Notes under the pieces: generated by a model
What the model was told of the DNA's origin: nothing
Seen by the model: the letters and a program-made list of their open reading frames with translations, nothing else
Databases searched by the model: none
In this document: positions 19,596 to 31,574 of the stretch, piece after piece
Numbering within the stretch: the stretch's first letter is position 1
Layout: every line of letters begins with the position of its first letter
Position numbers and translations under genes: made by a program
Assembly (NCBI GenBank): GCA_963575745.1
Contig: CAUYUJ010018864.1
Coordinates: forward strand, 40,001 to 104,000
Origin: Prorocentrum cordatum
Lineage: Eukaryota; Sar; Dinophyceae; Prorocentrales; Prorocentraceae
DNA length: 64,000 bases
Reading direction: 5' to 3'

Positions 19596-19995
19596 CCGAC
19601 GGACACCAACGGACCCGCGGCCGCGGGCGCCCGCACCGCACCCGCAGCCCGCAACCGGGCAGCCCAAGTTTGGCCGCGGGCACTGGCAACCGCACCTGCG
19701 AAAGCAGCAGAGCGAAGCACTTTGGCTGGGCACCCGCGACCGCATGCGATTGGCACTCCTCGTTTCGGGCCGCGTGTAGCCGCACCCGCACCTTCAACCA
19801 GGCAGCCCACTTTGGGCCACGGGCGTCCGCACCCGCATCCGCAACCACGGCTGGGCAACACATTTTTTTGACCGCGGTCCCCCGCAACCGCAGCCACAAC
19901 TGGGCATCGTCATCATCACCATCGCCATGGCCATCGCCATCACAATCACCCCCACCATCATCGTCACCGTCGTCGTCATCATCATGGCCCCCATC
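19596..19995. repeat. Imperfect ~50-bp repeat passing into ATC/CAT microsatellite
   Basis: About six degenerate units containing CCGCACCCGC, GGGCAGCCCA and TTTGGGC words (19596-19900), then ATC/CATCGC-rich simple sequence to about 19995. Confidence 0.7.
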
Positions 19996-20951
19996 ATGAG
20001 TGGCACCATCGCCGTAAGTACCACCGCCGTCGTGTTCGTTCACATCCGAACCCACGAGGCCATTCTCGTTATCATAACCGGTGCAGTCACCACCGTCGCA
20101 CTCACAGTCACCCATGCCATCATGCACACTTCCACTGCCCGCCATGCTTCCTCTTCACCGCCGTCGGCGTCCCCCGGGCCCGGGCGAGACTTGCGGTGCT
20201 CCGCCGGGCCGCACTGCAGCCTGGAACCCCGGCGCCACGCCGCTGCCTCCGACTTCTCCCGGCACGCGGGCCCCAGCAGGCCTCGGCCTTCGGCCCCCCT
20301 CCCCTGATCAGGGTGCGAATGGTGCCATGATAGGATCGGCCCAGGGTGCGCCCCAGGATTTCCGGAGCATCTAGCGGCCCCGCTCGTGCCCACACCCCCC
20401 GGCTGCCAGGCCGTAGCTCGGGCACCCAAGGGGGGGAGGGGAGGGGGAGGGGGAAGGGAGGGGGGGCGAACCGCGTGGCGAACCCGCCTGGGCGCTGCCG
20501 CCGACATCTCTGGCTGCACAAGGAGTCTAGCTGTGAGAAATCTACGGGCATGTTTGTCGTCGAGCGCTGAGCGTCCTGAGGTGACCCCGAGGTTCCTATG
20601 GGTCCCCAGGGCCATCGGGGGGTAAGCGAAACCTCTGTGGGGCACCTGCTGGTCGGTCAGCTTCTTCTTTCGTATGCCACTTGTACTCCTGTACTCCTGC
20701 TGGCCCTAGAACTTTACGAGCGGGCGGGGTTTGCCCCAAGCAACTGGATATTTGAGAACGCGTTTCGTCGACGCTTGCCTTGGAAAAACATGTTCACCCG
20801 TGAAACCGCCGCCCGCAAAGCATTTAGCACGCACTGAGAACCGCCCCCTCCCCCCCCTCTGGCCGTCAGCCTGGGCAAAAGAGATCCGGCCTTTGGAAAC
20901 CGCGCTTCTTTAATACATGCCCTGCCCCCTCGCTGGCGCCCAGAGTGGGAA

Positions 20952-20966
20952 GCATCAGCCTGATGC
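20952..20966. repeat. Small palindrome beside the large hairpin
   Basis: GCATCAG-C-CTGATGC, a 7-bp perfect inverted repeat with a 1-nt centre. It ends one base before the 51-nt palindrome and shares the CATCAG word. Confidence 0.8.
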
Positions 20967-20967
20967 A

Positions 20968-21018
20968 ACTTCGAAGGAGCAGGCCCCTGATGCCATCAGG
21001 GGCCTGCTCCTTCGAAGT
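20968..21018. repeat. Perfect 25-bp inverted repeat with 1-nt loop
   Basis: Left arm 20968-20992 (begins ACTTCGAAGGAGCAGGCC), centre C at 20993, right arm 20994-21018 is its exact reverse complement. A T-run (CTTTTTTTCGG) follows 9 nt later. No promoter or gene next to it was recognised. Confidence 0.9.
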
Positions 21019-21704
21019 CGGGGGACTTTTTTTCGGAGGAACTCCAGGGGGGTTCTCGAGTTCGTAGGTTTGCTGTACTTTTCCTCGTCCACCGGGACGT
21101 GCTCCTGCTCCCCCTTCTCCTGCTCATCCCCATGCGGGGCCAGTGGCGATGACAGGGCGACGGGGCGCGCATCTGACCCCCAGAGCCGAGAGTGGGCTCG
21201 GAGGGGAGGGCCGTTTCGCGCTGGGGCTCGGCTTTGGCCTGTCGGGTGTCGGGGGCGCGCTGGCCCCAGGTCAGCCAGGGCCGTAGCCTGGCTGGCCACG
21301 AGGCAGCTCCCAGACCCGGGCTTGGAGAACGAACGGGGGAGATAGCAACAGGGCCTCAGCGACTCGGCTCACGTGGCTGGTTTTCCCGTCGCCTCCTGGC
21401 GCCGAAGGCACGAATCGAGAAAGGCGCCCCGGAACCAGCCGCACGCAGCAGATTTCGCAACCCCTTTCTCCCTATCCCCCCCCCTCGTCTGGCCCGAGGA
21501 GGAGAAAGAGGGGGGGTCTCGGCCCCACGTGGCGCCCAAATCTGGGTCAGCCAGAGGGGGGATCCGCGGACCCCTGTCAGGACCGACTCCTGCTGCCTCC
21601 CTCCATCTGGCTTTGCTCTCGACGAGGCACAGACGAAGGACAACACTCAGGACCCCGAGCAAAACAGAAAAAAAAACATCCGCAGGGGACGGGCCGACCC
21701 CGGA

Positions 21705-21905
21705 CACCGCGCCGATCCCCGTCGCGTGCGCACCGGGACATTTGCACGGCCCCCCCCCCTCCCCCGCCCCCCGGGGCGGATGGCGCAGCGGAACCACCTC
21801 CGCCACCGCGCCGATCCCCGTCGCGTGCGCACCGGGATAGTTACTTGCACGGGCGCCACCCCCGCGGCGGATGGCGCAGCGGAACCACCTCCGCCACCAC
21901 CAGGG
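21705..21905. repeat. ~105-bp tandem duplication
   Basis: Two copies of a unit containing ACCGCGCCGATCCCCGTCGC and GCGGATGGCGCAGCGGAACC, starting at about 21706 and 21808. Confidence 0.8.
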
Positions 21906-22406
21906 ACAGGGCCTCCCAGCTTCCCAACTGACGAGAAGGGAACTCCACAGAGCTCGCGCGACCTCGCAGCCTAAGACGGCAGGGCGCAGGCAGGGCTGAA
22001 CAGGGCCGCGCAACACTCCGCGAAATCAAACGCACGCTTTTATCCAACAACCTCGCCTCCCAACTTCAATTTTCAGCGACGCGCGCAACGCGGCCCGCGG
22101 GGCCCGAGGAACAATTGCAGCCGCCAGCTTCGGCGCGAGCATTCAAACTGAGGTGTGGGGGCGCCGCCACGTCGCGGGAAAAAGCTTGCGTTTGAGCTCG
22201 TGGAGGGATGCGGGAGCAGGAGGCGGAGCCGGAGGAGCGCCAGCAGCCGAATGTGAGCCGGAGGAGCGCCAGCAGCCGAATGTGAGCACTGGGCCCCTGG
22301 TGTGGCGGCAGCCAGCGAGGCCCGAGGCCGGCGGCACGCTCCAGCCGCCCTACGGGCAACGCGTGCGGGTACGGGCACGCCGCGCGGGCAGCGAGGCGCC
22401 TCGTAC

Positions 22407-22495
22407 GCCTGCTTGCCCTCCGAGCGGTCCAGGAAGGTGACCGCGACGCCGGGCACGCCGGCGCGGCCCGTGCGCCCGATGCGGTGGACGTGGTC
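22407..22495 (-). CDS. DEAD-box helicase exon 3 (motif VI)
   Basis: The minus strand encodes DHVHRIGRTGRAGVPG then VAVTFLDRSEGKQ. HRIGRTGRAG is the canonical DEAD-box motif VI (arginine finger region), followed by the expected A.TF strand. The exon start is taken at GAG|GACCAC (22495), because GAGGAC also occurs at the end of exon 2 and gives phase 0. The frame stays open upstream to 22519, but those codons do not fit the family. The end is either CAG|GCGTAC (22409) or, with a GT donor, CAGGC|GTACGAG (22407). A GGA/TCC microsatellite lies about 100 nt upstream on the minus strand, and a 30-bp duplication (GAGCCGGAGGAGCGCCAGCA) lies downstream at about 22227-22286. Confidence 0.85.
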
Positions 22496-22589
22496 CTCGC
22501 CCAGGGGAGCGGAAGCCCCCTGATGGTGCTTTGTCTGAGACAAGCCTGCACCTCTGGAGCTTGTCACCGCAGTGCGCAGCGGAGGGGGC

Positions 22590-22642
22590 GTGAAAGAGGG
22601 AGGAGAAGGAGGAGGAGGAGGAGGAGGAGGAGGAGGAGGACG
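22590..22642. repeat. (GGA)n microsatellite near helicase exon 3
   Basis: About 15 GGA/GAG units with few interruptions, inside the intron just before exon 3 as read on the minus strand. Confidence 0.9.
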
Positions 22643-23600
22643 AGGCCAACGCAGAGCCCGTGAAGCGGGGGCCAAGAGACGCGTCCACCCCGGGGCGCGC
22701 CGAGAAACCATCCAACTGCGGCAACGCGCGGCGATAATGTTACGAGTTACGGCCCTCAGCTCGGCAGCCGACCAGCAGGGGATCGGAAGCCTTCTGAGTG
22801 ATGACGCTTCCTTTAGAGTGAGGAGGGGGGGGGGGGGGCAGGCCCGAACGGACATCTGAACTTCACACGAGTCCGCCTTTTCGGCCCAGCGCTGTTTGGA
22901 AAGGCGGCGAGGAAGGGGGGGGGATGGCATGCAAGCGGACTTGCCAGAATCCCGATAAGAACACGCTCAGTCCAAACGGGAGGCTCGGCCCCCATCCCTG
23001 GTCTCCTCTTGGCGGCGCGCAGAGGGGGATTAAGGGGAGCGGGGACGGCTTCTTAGAAGGAAGCTGCTTCTTAGAAGGCGCTGGCCCTGCATCTATAGAG
23101 AAGGCCCGCGCCTTCTGAAACGCAAGGGTGCCCCCAAGAAGCTTTCTCCCCTCCCCCATACCCCCCCCCGTCTGCGTGTGACCGACCATCTTTCCACTCC
23201 CATCCTGGAGGTTCCCCGTTCCCCTTCCTCCAGACTCGGAGGGCCTTCGATCCTCCAGGCGGGTTCCGAAGCATCCGCCGACCCCCGATTGCAGGAGGGC
23301 TGAGAAGGCGTGTGAAATATGTGGTGACTCCGTCTCCTTTTGCCCCGTCCCTGGGGCCCCCCGGGAACTCGTCAACACATCTCTGGGGCCCCCGCAACCT
23401 CCACATCCACCCCCTTGCGCCTCCAAGGTACCCAAAACACATTCCGAGAGTTCAAACACGCCCACGAGGCCCCAATAATAAGTCGGAACACCACCGAACG
23501 CGGCCAATGTAGTTCCTACCCGAACCTGGTTGGCCGCATGGACTTCTCACCTCATTTTGGGATCGGCGGAGTGGCGTAAGTCAAATGAATCCACGTGGCG
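22643..23600. other. Unassigned GC-rich sequence
   Basis: No gene recognised. Poly-G runs occur near 22826 and 22917. A CTTCTTAGAAGG-type patch (23045-23120) resembles 4.06-4.17 and 52.91-53.05 kb. Confidence 0.4.
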
Positions 23601-25407
23601 TGTTGCCGGGGGCAGGTCCGCGGATACTGTAATGAAACGCATCCAATGTATCTAATCATTGCATGATTGCTACATATTGCATTGTTTTGCAATGTTTTGT
23701 TCCCCCCCCTACCCCCACCCCTTGGAGTCGCGCCACAGCGCCGTACCAAAGTGGCGGCCCCCCGTTTGGGGCCCCACAACGTACCAAAACGTATGGGAAA
23801 TCCATGATTTGGCAAGGCCTCAGGAGGGCTCCTGATGCCCCCAAGACGGCCCAAGACGGCCCCAGGGCCCAAGATGGCCCCAATAGGGCCAAAAACACAC
23901 TCCCAAGACGCCCCCAAAAGGGCCCCAAGAGGACCCCCAGGAGTGTCTCCAGCGGCCAAAATCATCCCATCGGTGTTTGAAGATTTTTGTGTTCTCGCTT
24001 ATTTCGATTCTCACAGGCCCAGGGCGACCCAAGCAGCCTCCAACATCGTCCCAGAACTGCCCAAGAAGTCCCCGAGAGGGCCCCAATACAGCCCAAAAGG
24101 ATTCCAAGACGGCCCAAGGAGGCCCCCAAGACGGTCGAAGAGGCTCCCAAGACAACTCAAGAAGACCCCAAGATTGCCCCAAGACATCCGCGAGAGCCCC
24201 CAAAGACGGCATCCGAAGGGGCGAAATGGCGCAAAAGCGCCTCAAGACGGCTCAAGACGCCCCTACCCCCCCCCCCCCGAGTAGCGCCTCCAAAGCCCAC
24301 ACAGCGACTGGAGTGTACTGTCATTTCCCTGGGCGAAGTGCGGCGCAGCGCCAGCCAGGTGAATGTTGGTCACGGCGGCGCCCATGATTAGAGCTGGCGC
24401 TGGGAGGGGATATGGGGAAGGAGTATGAAAAGGAGGGAGGGGGGAGAGGCCCCAAAAACGTCCCCAAGAGGCTCAAAGAAGCTCCCAAGAGGCCTCCAGG
24501 AGGCCCCCAAGAGGCTCCCAATAGGCCCCGCGACGACGTGACCAAGACGGTACAGGATGGCCCCAAGAGGGCCAAAGTGCTGAGCGGCAGCGTTTTCTGC
24601 GGAGGCGATAGTGCAACGTAACCAGTGTATCATCAAATTGTTGCATAAGTGTTACACGTTGTATTGTGTTACCCTATTATGTCCCCCCCCTACCCCCCAG
24701 GGGTCACGCCACATCCGTCGACCCAAAAGTGGTGGACCCCTTTCTGGGTCTGAAGACCTACAAGAACCGATGGAACATCGATTCTGGACTTTTGGCCCTT
24801 TGGGGGGCCCACGAGGGCCTCAAGACGGCTCAAGATGGCCTCTGCGCGGGCCAAGACGGCCCCAAGACGGCCCAATATGGCCCCAAGAGAATCCGAAAAG
24901 CTCCGAGGACGGGCCAAGAGGGCCCCAAGAGCGCCCACAACTGCGCCTCCAGATGCCGAAATCATTGATTGTCCTATGATTTTTGACGATCTTAGCGTTC
25001 TCGCCTTTCTCGACTCTCAAAGGCCCATGACGGCCCAAGAAGCCTCCCAAATCGCCCCAAGACTGCCCAAAAAGCTCCCAAGATGGCCCAAAAACGGCCC
25101 AAGGGGCCCCAAGACGGCCCAAATAGGTCCCCAAGGCGGTCCAAGAGGCCCCACAAACAGCCCAAAAGAACCCGAAGAGAGTCCCAGGGCGACCGCGAAA
25201 GGCCCCGAAGACAGCCTCCGAAGGGGCGAAGCCGCGCGCAAGCGCCCCAAGACGGCCCAAGGCGCCCCCAAGAGGCCCCCCAGATGCCCCAAGGGGCCGC
25301 AAGAAATCCCCAAGAGGCCTCCAAGAAATCCCCAAGAAACCTCCAAAGGGCACAAGACGCCCCCACGAGACTCCCGAGAACCCCCAAACCGACTTGACTG
25401 CACGTAC

Positions 25408-25450
25408 TCCGGACGTGTACCCCGCGAAGCGAAAGGAATCCACGTCTGGA
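25408..25450. repeat. 10-bp inverted repeat TCCGGACGTG...CACGTCTGGA (copy 1)
   Basis: Arms with one mismatch around a 23-nt loop containing CCCCGCGAAGCGAAAGGAAT, at the boundary between satellite units. Confidence 0.75.
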
Positions 25451-27811
25451 AGTGACGCGTTGCCGCAGGCAGGTCCGCGGATGCTGCAATGCAGCGCGTC
25501 CAAGGTATCTAATCATTGCATAATTGTTGCATGTTGTACTGTTTTGCAATATCATGTCTCCCCCTAGCCCCCCCTGGAGTTGCGCCACAGCGCCGTACCA
25601 AAGTGGCGGCGCCCCGTTTGGGGCCCCAAAACGCACCAAAACGTATGGGAAATCCATGATTTGGGCCTGTTGGCCCTGTTGGGGGTCCATCAAGGCCTCA
25701 GAAGGGCTCCAGATGCCCCCAAGAAGGCCCAAAACGGCCCCAGGACGGCCCAAGATGGCCCCAAGAGGGCAAACAAAAAACCCAAGACGGCCAAAGAGGG
25801 CCCCAAGAGGACCCGCAGGAGTGCCTCCAGCGGCCAAAATCATCGATATCCCATCGGGGTTGGAAGATTTTTGTGTTCTCGCTTATTTCGATTCTCGCAG
25901 GCCCAGGGCGACCCAAGCAGCCTCCAAGATCGTCCCAGAACTGCCCAAGAAGTCCCCGAGAGGGCCCCAATACAACCCAAGAGGACTCCAAGACGGCCCA
26001 AAGAGGCCCCCAAGACGGTCGAAGAGGCTCCCAAGACAGCTCAAGAAGACCCCAAGATTGCCCCAAAGCGTCCGCGAGAGCCCCCCAAGGCGGCGTCCGA
26101 AGTGGCGAAACGGCGCAAAAGCGCCCCAAGACGGCTCAAGACGCCCCCAAGAGGTCCCAAGAGGCCCCATTAAAAGCCCCCGAATAGCGCCCAAGAGGCC
26201 CCCAGGAGGCCCCCAAGAAGCTCACAAAAGGCCCCACAACGATTGGGCTGAGCGGCCACTTGACGGTCCCTCAGAAGCCCCGAAAAAGGCCACCAAGGAG
26301 CCTCCTCGAGGGCTCCGATAAGCTTCCAGTGCGCCCAACAACGACTTCACTCACTGCGAGTGTTCCGACGAGCAGGGCAAACCAGCCAACGCCTAACCTG
26401 CACGTCTCGTCTTCTCGTGTTTTTTTTCGTGGGGGCGGTCGCCGGGGGCTTACGCGCGTTCCCTCTTGTTACAGACATCGGCCCGGCAACGGGGGCGCAT
26501 GGATGCCGCGGATCCACGTCCGGAGGTGACGTGCTGAGCGGCAGCGTTTTCCGGCGAACGCCTTACTGCAACGTATCCAATGCATCCAAAAATTGCAGTT
26601 TTGCAACATATTGTATTGTGTTGCATTATTATGTCTCCCCCCTAACCCCCCCCCAGGGGCTACGCCACATCCGTCGACCCAAGATGGCCACCCCCTCCCG
26701 GGGCTCAAAAACTGACCAAAACCTATAGAAAATCTATGATTTCGACCTCCTGGGCCTCGTTGGGGGGCCACGAGGGCGCCACAACGGCTCAAAGATGGGT
26801 CCAAGAGGGCCCAACAAAAACCCAATGACGGCCGAAGAGGGCCCCAAGAGCGCCCCCGACTGCGCCTTCAGAGGCCGAAATCATTGATTTTCCAATGGTG
26901 TTGGCGATATTTCAGCGTTCTCGCCTTTGCGGCCCAAACAGCTTCCAACATCGCCCCAAAACAACCCCAAAAGCCCCCAAGAGGGCCCCAAGACGGCCCA
27001 AGAGGGCCCCAAAACGGCCCGAAGAGGCCCCCAAAACGGTCCAAGGGGCCCCTAAGACGGCCCAAGAGGACCCCAAGAGGGCCCCAAGGCGGCCGCGAGA
27101 GGCCCCCAAGACGGCCTCCGAAGGGGCGAAACGGCAGAAAAACGCCCCAAGACGGCCCAGGACGATCCCGAGAGGCCCCAAGAGGCTCCCAAGGGGCCCC
27201 AAGACGCTCCCAAGAGGCCTCCAAGAAGTCTCCAAGAAACCTCCAAAAGGCCCCATAGAAGCCCCCCAAGGCCCACGCAGCGACTGGAGTGTACTGTCAT
27301 TGTTCCCCCCTGGGCGAAGTGCGGCGCAGCGCCAGCCAGGTGGAAGTTGGTCACGGCGGCGCCCATGATTAGAGCTGGCGCTGGAAGGGGATATGGGGAG
27401 GGAATATGAAAAGGAGGGAGGGGGGAGAGGCCCCGAAGACGTCCCCAAGAGGCCCAAAGAAGCTCCCAAGAGGCCTCCAGGAAGCCCCCATGAGGCTCCC
27501 AAGAGGCCCCGCGACGACGTGGCCAAGATGGTACAGGATGGCCCCAAAAGGGCCCCCCAAAAAAACCAGACGCCCCACGAGGGCGCCAAGAGGACCTCCA
27601 AGAGCGCTTCCAGAAACAAGAATCATTGATTTCCCATAGGGGTTTTGAAAGATTTTGGCTTTCCACGTCCAGAAATGACGTGCTGAGCGGCCGCGACATG
27701 GCCACCAGCCCCGCCCCCAATTGTGCCAAACGGCGAAAGAGCCCCCCAAGACGGCCCAAGACGCCCCCACGAAACTCCCGAGAACCCTCAAAACGACTTC
27801 ACCGTACGTAC

Positions 27812-27854
27812 TCCGGACGTGCACCCCGCGAAGCGAGAGGAATCCACGTCCGGA
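27812..27854. repeat. 10-bp inverted repeat TCCGGACGTG...CACGTCCGGA (copy 2)
   Basis: Perfect arms, 23-nt loop CACCCCGCGAAGCGAGAGGA plus ATC. Followed by the shared stretch AAGTGACGTGCTGAGCGGCA. Confidence 0.85.
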
Positions 27855-29189
27855 AGTGACGTGCTGAGCGGCAGCGTTTTCTGTGAAGGTTATAACGCAA
27901 CGTATCCAATGTATCAAATGATTGCCAAATCGCAACAGATCGCATTGCTTTGCAATCCTATGTCTCCCCCCTTAACTCCCCGTGGGAGCCGCGCCACATC
28001 GCCGTACCACAAGTGGCGGCCGTCCTTCTGGGGCCTCAAACCTACAAAAACCGATGGAAAATCAGCAACTTCGGCCTCTTGGGCTTCTCGGGACTCCAAG
28101 AAGGCCTCGAGATGGCCCCAAGACGGCCCAAGACGGCCCCAAGACGACCCAAGATGGTCCCAAGAAGGCCCATGAGACCCCAAAAACGGCCCAAGAGGAC
28201 CCCAAGAGGACCCCAAAGAGCGCCTCCAGGAGCCAAAACCATTGACTTTCTATTGGTCTTTGACAGATTGTCGCGTTCTCGCCTCTTTCAGCTCGCAGAA
28301 AACCATTACGGCCCAAGCAGCCTCCAGGAAGACCCCAAGACGGCCAAAGGGGCAACCCAAGGGGTCCCAGGATTGCTCAAGAGGGTCCCGAGACGGCCAA
28401 AAGAGGCCCCAAGACGGTCCAAGGGGCCCCCAAGACAGCCCAAGAGGACTCCAAGAGAGCCCTCAGGTGGCCGCGAGAGGCCTCCAAGATGGCCTCCGAA
28501 GGGGCCAGACGGCGCAAGAGCGCCCCAAGCGGGCGCACGACGTCAACAAGAAGCCCCAAGAGGCCCCAAAGCGGCCCCGATGACGCTCAAAGAAGCCCCC
28601 ACGAGGCTTTCAAGAGGCTCCCAAGAGCCCCCCGTGAGGCCACCCAGAAGCCCGGGGGATTGCAGGACGGAGCGGCACGCGCGCGCGGCAGCCGAGCAGG
28701 TCACGCCAACCAACGCCCACACCTTCCACAATTGAATACTTTTCCACAGCAGCGATTACCAGTCTGGATCGGCTGCGCGGCGCCAAATCTGCCCGCCAGC
28801 AAGCGGGGCAGAGTAAGTCTGCTTTGTCACGCTGGGAGCTGCGCGCCGCTTCTCGCAGAAACACTGCCGAGCATCGCGTGCTTTTAAAACCCCCGCATAG
28901 AGGCCCATGACGGCCCAAGCAGCCTCCAAAATGGCCCCAAGACGGCCCAAGAAGCGCTGAAAAGGCCTGCATGACGGCCCAAGCGGGCCCTAAGACGGCC
29001 CAACTCAAGAGGACCCCAAGCAAGCCCTCAAATGGCCGCGAGAGGCCGGCCCCCAGACCGGCCTCCGAATGGGCCACACGCCGCAGCACGTGCGACGCTT
29101 GTACAAGAGGCCCCAGGAGGCCCCGAAGAGGCTTCCAAGAGGCCCCAAAAAGCTCCCAACAGGCCCAACAACGACTGGACTGTACGTGG

Positions 29190-29232
29190 TCCGGACGTGC
29201 ACCCCGCGAAGCGAGAGGAATCCACGTCCGGA
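29190..29232. repeat. 10-bp inverted repeat TCCGGACGTG...CACGTCCGGA (copy 3)
   Basis: Perfect arms and the same loop as copy 2, followed by GGTGACGTGCTGAGCGGCAG. A half copy (right arm only) is at about 26508-26526 and a left half copy at 33943-33974. Confidence 0.85.
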
Positions 29233-30149
29233 GGTGACGTGCTGAGCGGCAGCGTTTTTCGGCGAACGTCTTGATGCAACGTATCCCATGTATCCAATAG
29301 TTGTATAACTGCTACACGTGGTAAAATTTTACATTATTATGTCTCCCCCCTAGCCCCCCTCGGAGTCGCGCCATTCCGCCGCACCAAGGTGTACCCCCCT
29401 TCTCGTGTTCTCAAAACAAAAAAACAAAAGGAAATCGACGATTTGAGCCTCTTGGGCTCTTGGGCCTCTTGGGAGCTGACTGCTGCAAAATTGCCCAGGA
29501 TGGCCTCAGGGCTGGCCAAGACAGCTCCAAAAAGGCCCAAAATGGCTCATGCAGAGCTCATGAGTCCCTCAAGACGGCCCAAGGAGGGACCCCAAGAGCG
29601 CCCACAACAGCGCCCCCTGAGACCGAAACCAGCGTTGATTTGCCTTTTGGTTCTGTTATAAAGAGTGCTCTTGCCTGCTTCGAGCTTCGCACATCCATGA
29701 CGACAAGCAGCGTCAAAAATTGCTACAAGCAAATCCAATAAACACCCCCACACAGGCCTGAGACGGCCCTGGAGGGACCAAGGGCGGCCCCCAAGACGAT
29801 CCAGGAGGCCCCCACGACGGCCGCGAGAAGCTCCCAAGACGGCCTCCGGAGGGCACGACGGGCTCCACGCCCGCCAAGAAGGCCCCCAGACTGACCGACA
29901 TGGCCCCACGAAGCCCGAAAGAACCCTCCGAAAAGCCCCCCAAGACGGACCGACATGGCCCCACGAAGGCCCAAAGAACCCTCCGAAAAGCCCCCCAGAG
30001 GCCGAGAGGTCTCCAAAAAGCCTCCCTGGGGCGCTCGACAACGCCCATGCGCATCGTGCGGGGCGATTCATCGAACAATTCCGCAATTTGGTCCTCCGTG
30101 CACATGCGACGCTTGTACAAGCGGTACTCCAACCGGAACTACGAAAAGG

Positions 30150-30920
30150 GACCAAACGAAGCGAGGTCGACAAAGGCACTGAAAGGGATTCGCACGACAA
30201 ATCGGGACAAGAAGGCACTGAGGCACCGTACAGGGACGACGGCAACGAAATGGGACTCGAACGATGTAAAGGGACTCGAACGACGAAAAAGTACTCAGAA
30301 GGACCGAAGCGACGAGAAAACACCGAAACGTACACAAGGGACGGAAAAGACACAACAAGGGACGTACGAAACTAGAACAACAGAAAGGGACTGAAGTCAA
30401 GAGCAGACACGACAACAACGATGAGGGACTCCAGCGACGAAAAAGAACGGCATCGACGAAAAGGCACTTAAAGGGACCAGATGGAGGATAGAGGAAAAAG
30501 CACTCGAAAGCACTACGACGACGATAAACACCATAAGCCTACGAAAAGGGACTGGAACTACGAAAAGGGACCAAACGAAGCGAGGACTGCAACGTAAGGG
30601 GACGACGACAACGAAATGGGACTCGAACGACAAAACAGGGACTCGAACGACGAAAAGGGACTCAGAAGGACCGAAGCGACGAGGGGCCACCGAAACGCAC
30701 ACAATGGACGAACACGACACAACAAGGAATGGACGAAGCTACAACAACAAACAGGGACTGAAGCAAAGAACAGACACAACAACAACCAATAGGGATCCCA
30801 GCGACGACAAGGAACGGCAACGACGACAAGGCACTGAAAGGGACCGAATCGAGGAAAAGGCACTCGCAAGCACCACGACGGCGACAAACACCATAGCAGG
30901 GACTGAGAAGGCGTAAACCT
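30150..30920. repeat. Degenerate GGGACTCGAACGACGAAAA minisatellite, block 1
   Basis: Repeated words GGGACT, GAACGACGAAAAGG and CAACGAAA with irregular 14-21 bp spacing. A-rich on the plus strand, with open Arg/Thr/Asp-rich frames that are artefacts. The same family resumes at 32.1-33.5 kb. Confidence 0.8.
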
Positions 30921-30984
30921 ACCTATACGACCACCCTTCGGGTGATAAGGAGGTTGTGGGGGGGAGAGAGGCGGGGGGAACCAA

Positions 30985-31560
30985 CATCTGACTCAATCGA
31001 TCTCACTATCGATCGCACTATCGATCTCACTCACCGGGACACCACGGGACACCACGGGACACTTGTCGATCTCACTATCGATCTCACTCAACGGGACACC
31101 ACGGAACACTACGGGCCACCACGGGCCACCACGGGACACCACGGGACACCGCGGGACACCTCTCGATCTCACTATCGGCCTCACTATCGATCTCACTATC
31201 GATCTCACTCAACGGGACACCACGGGACACCTGTCGATCTCACTATCGATCTCACTTTTTGGGACACCACGGGACACCTCGGGGCACCACATCGATGTCA
31301 GCATCAATCTCAGTATCGATCTCACTCTCGATCTCACTCAACTGGACACCACGGGACACAAAGGGACACCTGTCGATCTCACTATCGATGTCACAATCGA
31401 TCTCACTTTTTGGGGCGCGATAGGACACCAGGGGACACCTCGGGGCAGCACATCGATCTCAATATCGATCTCAGTATCGATCTCACTATCGATCTCATCG
31501 ATCTCACTCTCGATCTCACTATCGATCTCACTATCGATCTCACCCAACGGGACTCCACGG
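30985..31560. repeat. 12-bp TATCGATCTCAC repeat interspersed with GGGACACCAC
   Basis: Runs of TATCGATCTCAC (12 bp) alternate with runs of ACGGGACACC (10 bp). Translations such as SISLSISL are by-products. Confidence 0.9.
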
Positions 31561-31574
31561 GACACCACGAGCTA

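Larger units (their letters stand above)
23600..30060. repeat. Composite higher-order satellite (head + CCAAGACGGCC body)
   Basis: At least six units of about 0.9-1.4 kb. Each has (i) a head with CCAATGTATC, a low-GC stretch (TTGCA, TATTGT, TTTTGCAAT), TATGTCTCCCCCCTA, GGGTCGCGCCACA, GTACCAAAGTGGCGGCC and ATGGGAAATCCATGATTT, (ii) a body of GGCCCAAGACGGCCCCAAGA words, and (iii) a mid-motif of the type AAATCATTGATTTTCC with GCGTTCTCGCCT. Heads start near 23640, 24605, 25495, 26570, 27900 and 29275. Mid-motifs lie near 23958, 24958, 25838, 26878, 27618, 28233 and 29625, with one outlying copy at 33620. Two islands of unrelated sequence (26340-26520 and 28680-28890) interrupt it. The array would sit inside the second helicase intron. 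Confidence 0.85.

Noticed and set aside
23600-30060. Many Gly/Leu/Trp- or Lys/Pro/Arg-rich frames of 100-280 codons in the satellite
   Set aside because: Degenerate 11-bp repeat yields open frames on both strands with no domain and no consistent start. I treat them as artefacts.
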